NCBI GenBank assembly: GCA_018831055.1
Contig: JAHJRE010000234.1
Span: forward strand, 1 to 45,154
Direction: 5' to 3'
From: Bacteroidota bacterium
Lineage (GTDB): Bacteria > Bacteroidota > Bacteroidia > Bacteroidales > B18-G4
Length of the DNA: 45,154 nt
The notes under the pieces were generated by a model that was not told the DNA's origin, did not search any database, and saw only the letters and a list, made by a program, of their open reading frames with translations. Within the stretch, counting starts at the first letter, position 1. Each line of letters opens with the position of its first letter. Of the stretch, positions 41,832 through 45,154 are shown in pieces. A program made the position numbers and the translations under genes.

Positions 41832-41862
41832 TTAGCTTTCTGATAAATATAGTGTATCTTTG
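41832..41862 (+). promoter_or_regulatory. Candidate promoter of the RRM-CspA operon
   Basis: TATCTTTG at 41855-41862 matches the -7 consensus TAnnTTTG, with a weak TTAG at 41832-41835 as -33 (19-base spacer). The predicted mRNA would have a leader of about 240 bases before ATG 42111. Confidence 0.5.
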
Positions 41863-41969
41863 CAGCAAATTATGGTTTGATAATTTGTGCATTTAGCTGC
41901 TGATTCCTTCCTGATCATTGGTTTATAACTGCCCGATTTTTAAATCCCCTGATTAGTAATTATTTAACA

Positions 41970-42086
41970 GATAGGAATGCTTTAAATAAGTTTGGCTTGT
42001 TTTTAATAATGCGTTGCGAAAATAAGATTGAACAACAGCAATGCACTCATAATAAATGATGCATCCAAACAAAAGTAATTCCTATC
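41970..42086 (+). promoter_or_regulatory. Structured 5' leader of the RRM-CspA operon (possible RNA thermosensor)
   Basis: GATAGGAAT (41970-41978) is perfectly complementary to ATTCCTATC (42078-42086), extended by CTTT/AAAG after a small internal loop. Inside, TGCGTTGC (42010-42017) pairs with GCAATGCA (42038-42045) with one G-U pair. The outer arm ends 24 bases before ATG 42111. Long structured leaders that sense temperature are established for cspA-type genes; function here is inferred. Confidence 0.5.
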
Positions 42087-42110
42087 TCAAACATTTAAAC
42101 ATTTAGTAAG

Positions 42111-42371
42111 ATGAACATTTATGTAGGAAACCTCGATTTTGATGTAAAAGACGAGGAGCTTAGGGAAATATTCGAAGAATATGGAACTGTGGATACCATT
42201 AAGATTATTTCTGACAAATATACCGGAAGAAGTAAAGGCTTTGGTTTTGTGTCAATCCCGGATAATAGTGAAGCAAATAAGGCCATTAAAGGTCTGAACG
42301 GGACTACACTGGGAAACCGTGAAATAACCGTTAATGAAGCCAAGCCAAAGAAAGATAGTTTTTACAATTAA
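42111..42371 (+). CDS. RRM-type RNA-binding protein (copy 2)
   Basis: The 86-aa single-RRM protein has RNP2 IYVGNL (3-8) and RNP1 KGFGFVSI (about 42-49), ending in a basic tail (AKPKKDSFYN). It is closely similar to copy 1 at 35405: both begin MNIYVGNLDF and share GRSKGFGFV and the ITVNEA/LTVNEA region. It should bind single-stranded RNA and help mRNA stability or translation at low temperature. It is followed after 10 bases by cspA, so the two are co-transcribed, and is preceded by the structured leader. Confidence 0.95.
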   Translation: MNIYVGNLDFDVKDEELREIFEEYGTVDTIKIISDKYTGRSKGFGFVSIPDNSEANKAIKGLNGTTLGNREITVNEAKPKKDSFYN

Positions 42372-42381
42372 TCAATGCATT

Positions 42382-42582
42382 ATGGAAAAAGGAAAAGTAA
42401 AATGGTACAATGAAGCCAAAGGTTTTGGATTTATTGAGACCAATAACGGCAACGACCTATTCTTTCATCGTAGTGGTCTGGTCAGCTCCTATGCTGTACT
42501 TGAAAACGACGAAAAGGTAAGATTTGAAACAAAGGAAGGCCCGAAAGGACTGTACGCCGTGAACATTGAATCTGAAAAATAA
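42382..42582 (+). CDS. CspA-family cold-shock protein
   Basis: The 66-aa protein is a minimal cold-shock domain: GKVKWYNEAKGFGFIE (RNP1 KGFGFI) and DLFFHRSGL (RNP2-like LFFH), ending KGLYAVNIESEK. It acts as a single-stranded nucleic acid chaperone. ATG 42382 was chosen because it gives the exact family N-terminus; an upstream ATG at 42334 lies inside the RRM gene. It is the second and last gene of the RRM-CspA unit, closed by a strong terminator. Confidence 0.95.
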   Translation: MEKGKVKWYNEAKGFGFIETNNGNDLFFHRSGLVSSYAVLENDEKVRFETKEGPKGLYAVNIESEK

Positions 42583-42984
42583 CAGTTTTATATAGAAACT
42601 ATTATATTCTCAAAAACCCAATACAACCCATCTGGTTGTATTGGGTTTTTCTTTTTCAGGATGTCGGTAATCCTCAAACCTCACCAAAGGATTGTCTGCC
42701 TTTTATCGATTTGGTTGCAAATATTCTAAAAACCGGAATTTACGCATCGGATTGATTGTAAGCAATTTGAGATACCCGGGAAATTGTTACAAGGAAAAAA
42801 GATGTTAAGATTTACCAATCTTACCAAGAAATCGGGAATGAAAATCTCTCTTTCCTGAAAAAAAAGTGATCTTTAAGCATTAAAACCAAATTAGCCTTTT
42901 AAGTCGATCAACATTTTAATTGTACGTTTCAAGTAACCTTCACCGGATTCTGTTAGGGGAAATGGTTGAAATAAAAATCTGATT
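42583..42984. other. Intergenic region between cspA and the LamG gene
   Basis: Apart from the terminator at 42612-42656 I see no gene, repeat or RNA in these 402 bases. No convincing -7 element for the downstream LamG gene was found. Confidence 0.4.
42612..42656 (+). terminator. Strong Rho-independent terminator after cspA
   Basis: A perfect 17-bp stem, 42612-42628 pairing with 42634-42650, around a 5-base loop (CATCT), is immediately followed by CTTTTT. It lies 29 bases after the cspA stop. The arms begin with A residues and end with T residues, so it may also work on the opposite strand. Confidence 0.92.
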
Positions 42985-45154
42985 ATGGGCCAAAGAAAAC
43001 TTTTGATTTCCTTGCTGGTTGTATTTGGCTGGCTGGGTGTTATTGCACAGAACAACTGCCTGGAGTTTAATGGAACTTCACAATATGTGTCAGTACCCGA
43101 TAATAGTTCGCTTGATCTGTCATCGGCCATGACCCTCGAGTTTTGGGTCTATCTTTCAGGCACTGATGGCAAAGTAGTACTATCTAAATCGAATAGTGAT
43201 GCTGATGAGAATTTCAGGATTTATATCAAGCAAGCGGATGATCAAATTTATTTTGATTATGGCAACGAGACCCAATATGCACAAACCTATGAATTCACAC
43301 TGAATTTATCCACCTGGTATCATATGGCTTTTTCCGTATCCGCAGGAAATCCTGGAAAGATTTACGTGAACGGAGTTGAAGCCACAACCTATAGTCCTGC
43401 AGTAGCAAATGCGCCTACACCAATTCCAACAAATACCCATGCCATGGAAATTGGAGGAGGTACTGCATATCCATCATATTTTGCCGGAAAGCTTGATGAA
43501 GTCCGCATTTGGAACGACATCCGCACCGAAGACGAAATCCGCCAGAATATGTACCGGGAATTGCCTGATCCGGCATCAGAAACAAACCTTGTTGCCTATT
43601 ATAAGCTAAATTCAACCAGTGGAACAACTGCAACAGATTCCAAAGGAAGTAATACAGGAACCCTGACTAATATGACTGGCAGCGAATGGCAAACCTCTTC
43701 TGCTATATTTGGTCCGAAAAATTGTTTAGAATTTTCTGGCGCCACTGAACATGTGAAAGTCGCAACATTAAGCCCATCTTTCACCCAGGGAACAATTAGT
43801 TTTTGGATAAAACCAAAAGCAACTCCTGTAAACCATGCAAGGGTACTTTCAGATTATTGGGATGATGATGAAATTTATCTTTCTAGTGGCGTGGGGAAAG
43901 TAGCAACCTGGCATATGATTGATGGAGATGAATTAATGTCATCAAATCCTTTGCCTAATAATAAATGGACACATGTTGCAATTACTATGGATAATTCAAG
44001 TTCAAAGCTTTACATAAATGGTGTGTTAGATGATGAGTCAGGTCCATCAGATACTGATATTTCAACGGATTTCGAAATTGGGGGTTATAGTACTAGTGGT
44101 AATTATGAAGTAGTTAATGGCTATTTGGATGAGTTCCGTATATGGAGTGTTGTTCGAACAGAAAAGGAAATCCGTGAATATATGTGTAAAAATCTTACAG
44201 GAAATGAAGATAACCTAATCGCATATTATAATTTTGATAATGTTTCAGGAATTACCCTTCAGGATTTTTCAGGTAATGGTAATGATGGTACATTAACCAA
44301 CATGGACAATTCAGACTGGGTATATTCCTCTGCATACAACTTCTGGCTGAACACCTCATCTTCTTCCTGGTCAACGGCAACGAACTGGAGCCGGGGTAGT
44401 GTTCCTCTTGTTAATGGGACTGCCAACCTGGGTATATTCAGTTATAGCGGAGGAACCGCACCGGTATTTGCCAATTCCAGTGAAGATAGTTTTGATAATG
44501 TTGTATTGGATATGTCTTCTGACTGGAGCCTGGGTGACTGGATACAAATAAAAGGAAATCTAATATTAGAAAGTAATATGGATTTGAATGGCAATAGTAT
44601 TTATCTTATAGAAAATGCCATGCTGGTAGAAGATGAAGGACGCCTTTACGGAAGTAGTGGAAACATACAGATTTCACGAATCCTGAACAATATAAATGAA
44701 AATGTTGCAGGACTGGGAGCAGAAATTTCAACCAGTGCTAATATGGGATACACAACAATTTCACGAACCCACTCAGCTTCATCTAATCCGGTGAGTATTG
44801 AAAGAAACTATAATATCGTTCCCTCGAATAATTCCGGTTTAAATGCCACCCTGGCGTTTCATTATCACGAAGATGAACTGAACGGACAGGCAGAAAACGA
44901 CCTTGTTTTGTATAAATCCTCAGACGGTGCGAACTGGTCGCGCCAGAATAGTTCATCTGTCAATACTAATGCCAATATAATAACTTTAACAGGAATTGAT
45001 GGGTTTTCGCATTGGACAGCCTCAGAAGGACATTACCTTACAGGAAATGCACTCGATTTTGATGATGCCTCCAGCCAGGATGTTCTTATTCCAGATCATG
45101 ATGATTTTGATTTCACTACAAATTATACTCTTGAAGCATGGTTCTATTATACAG
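42985..45154 (+). CDS. Large LamG-domain surface protein, 3' end outside the window
   Basis: The frame opens at ATG 42985 and remains open to the window edge (723 codons). Residues 1-22 form a signal peptide (ending GVIAQ). Two concanavalin-A/LamG-like domains follow, at about 25-205 (LEFNGTSQYVSVPDNSSLDL, closing with FAGKLDEVRIWNDIRTEDEI) and about 245-425 (CLEFSGATEHVKVA, closing with YLDEFRIWSVVRTEKEI). A region of about 270 residues comes next, beginning FWLNTSSSSWSTATNWS, then the start of a third LamG domain at about 692 (ALDFDDASSQDVLIPD). Such Bacteroidota proteins are usually very long and end in a T9SS domain, not visible here. Probable role: surface carbohydrate binding or adhesion. 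Confidence 0.88.
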   Translation, partial: MGQRKLLISLLVVFGWLGVIAQNNCLEFNGTSQYVSVPDNSSLDLSSAMTLEFWVYLSGTDGKVVLSKSNSDADENFRIYIKQADDQIYFDYGNETQYAQTYEFTLNLSTWYHMAFSVSAGNPGKIYVNGVEATTYSPAVANAPTPIPTNTHAMEIGGGTAYPSYFAGKLDEVRIWNDIRTEDEIRQNMYRELPDPASETNLVAYYKLNSTSGTTATDSKGSNTGTLTNMTGSEWQTSSAIFGPKNCLEFSGATEHVKVATLSPSFTQGTISFWIKPKATPVNHARVLSDYWDDDEIYLSSGVGKVATWHMIDGDELMSSNPLPNNKWTHVAITMDNSSSKLYINGVLDDESGPSDTDISTDFEIGGYSTSGNYEVVNGYLDEFRIWSVVRTEKEIREYMCKNLTGNEDNLIAYYNFDNVSGITLQDFSGNGNDGTLTNMDNSDWVYSSAYNFWLNTSSSSWSTATNWSRGSVPLVNGTANLGIFSYSGGTAPVFANSSEDSFDNVVLDMSSDWSLGDWIQIKGNLILESNMDLNGNSIYLIENAMLVEDEGRLYGSSGNIQISRILNNINENVAGLGAEISTSANMGYTTISRTHSASSNPVSIERNYNIVPSNNSGLNATLAFHYHEDELNGQAENDLVLYKSSDGANWSRQNSSSVNTNANIITLTGIDGFSHWTASEGHYLTGNALDFDDASSQDVLIPDHDDFDFTTNYTLEAWFYYT

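Larger units (their letters stand above)
41584..42110 (+). other. Intergenic region: hairpin, heptamer array, promoter and long RRM leader
   Basis: No gene lies in these 527 bases. In order they contain an 11-bp stem hairpin (41634-41685), a heptamer array with a mirrored first copy (41731-41792), a candidate promoter (41832-41862) and a leader of about 240 bases with nested complementary arms just before the RRM gene. Confidence 0.7.

Noticed and set aside
42891-43130. 79-aa minus-strand frame before the LamG gene
   Set aside because: It overlaps the signal peptide and first LamG domain of the plus-strand gene and has no features of its own.

Overview
The window is a chromosomal stretch of a Bacteroidota bacterium. 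The evidence is several secreted proteins ending in Por/type IX secretion (T9SS) C-terminal sorting domains, TAnnTTTG-type promoter -7 elements without strong Shine-Dalgarno sequences, a TPR/LuxR-like sensor, a DUF4143 ATPase, and paired RRM and cold-shock genes. An anaerobic or microaerobic lifestyle is inferred from the large ferredoxin-type membrane oxidoreductase and an FNR-like regulator. No rRNA, tRNA, CRISPR or insertion sequence was recognised.

Region by region: (1) 1-3331: a truncated secreted Ntn-type amide hydrolase (-), an exported superoxide dismutase (+) and glucose-6-phosphate isomerase (-). (2) 3382-8848: a complete tripartite RND efflux operon on the minus strand (adaptor lipoprotein, inner-membrane pump, TolC-like channel). 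(3) 9086-15973: a MEMO-family lipoprotein, a small membrane protein with two GldL-like HWPGA motifs, a TPR signal-transduction protein, a lysine-rich micro-ORF, a propeller lipoprotein, a T9SS cargo protein and a polytopic membrane protein. (4) 16039-28627, the centrepiece: a divergent Crp/FNR regulator carrying all four FNR-spaced cysteines, next to a tightly packed 12-gene operon. The operon encodes Mrp-type antiporter subunits (E, F, G, a DUF4040 subunit, a fused E'/B subunit, C), a fused double antiporter subunit of 1045 aa, NuoH-, NuoB-, NuoC- and NuoD-like subunits, a NuoI-GltD fusion flavoprotein and a dihydroorotate-dehydrogenase-like protein. (5) 28795-37040: a T9SS secreted protein, a GH95-like lipoprotein, a DUF4143 ATPase with a striking inverted repeat at its promoter, a cold-shock protein with a lysine/arginine-rich N-terminus, an RRM protein and a secreted T9SS endonuclease I. 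(6) 37362-45154: a FtsX/MacB-type permease, a FG-GAP/ASPIC-UnbV T9SS protein, a second RRM plus CspA pair behind a long structured leader, and the 5' part of a large LamG-domain surface protein.

How the genes work together: the 16.9-28.6 kb operon looks like a respiratory complex related to the archaeal Mbx/MBS and Mbh complexes rather than to complex I or an Mrp antiporter alone. The NuoB-like subunit keeps only three of the four cluster cysteines (Gly replaces the second tandem Cys). The NuoD-like subunit has a CxxxC and one C-terminal Cys instead of the two CxxC NiFe motifs. The peripheral electron-input subunit is fused to a GltD/PreT-type NAD(P)H-FAD module, and a DHOD/PreA-like protein follows. 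My inference is a Na+/H+-translocating oxidoreductase linking NAD(P)H/ferredoxin chemistry to an unknown acceptor or donor, possibly under oxygen control by the divergent FNR-like protein. Three intergenic arrays of a CCTGNAA-type heptamer, and paralogous RRM/CSP cassettes on opposite strands, mark the last 10 kb.
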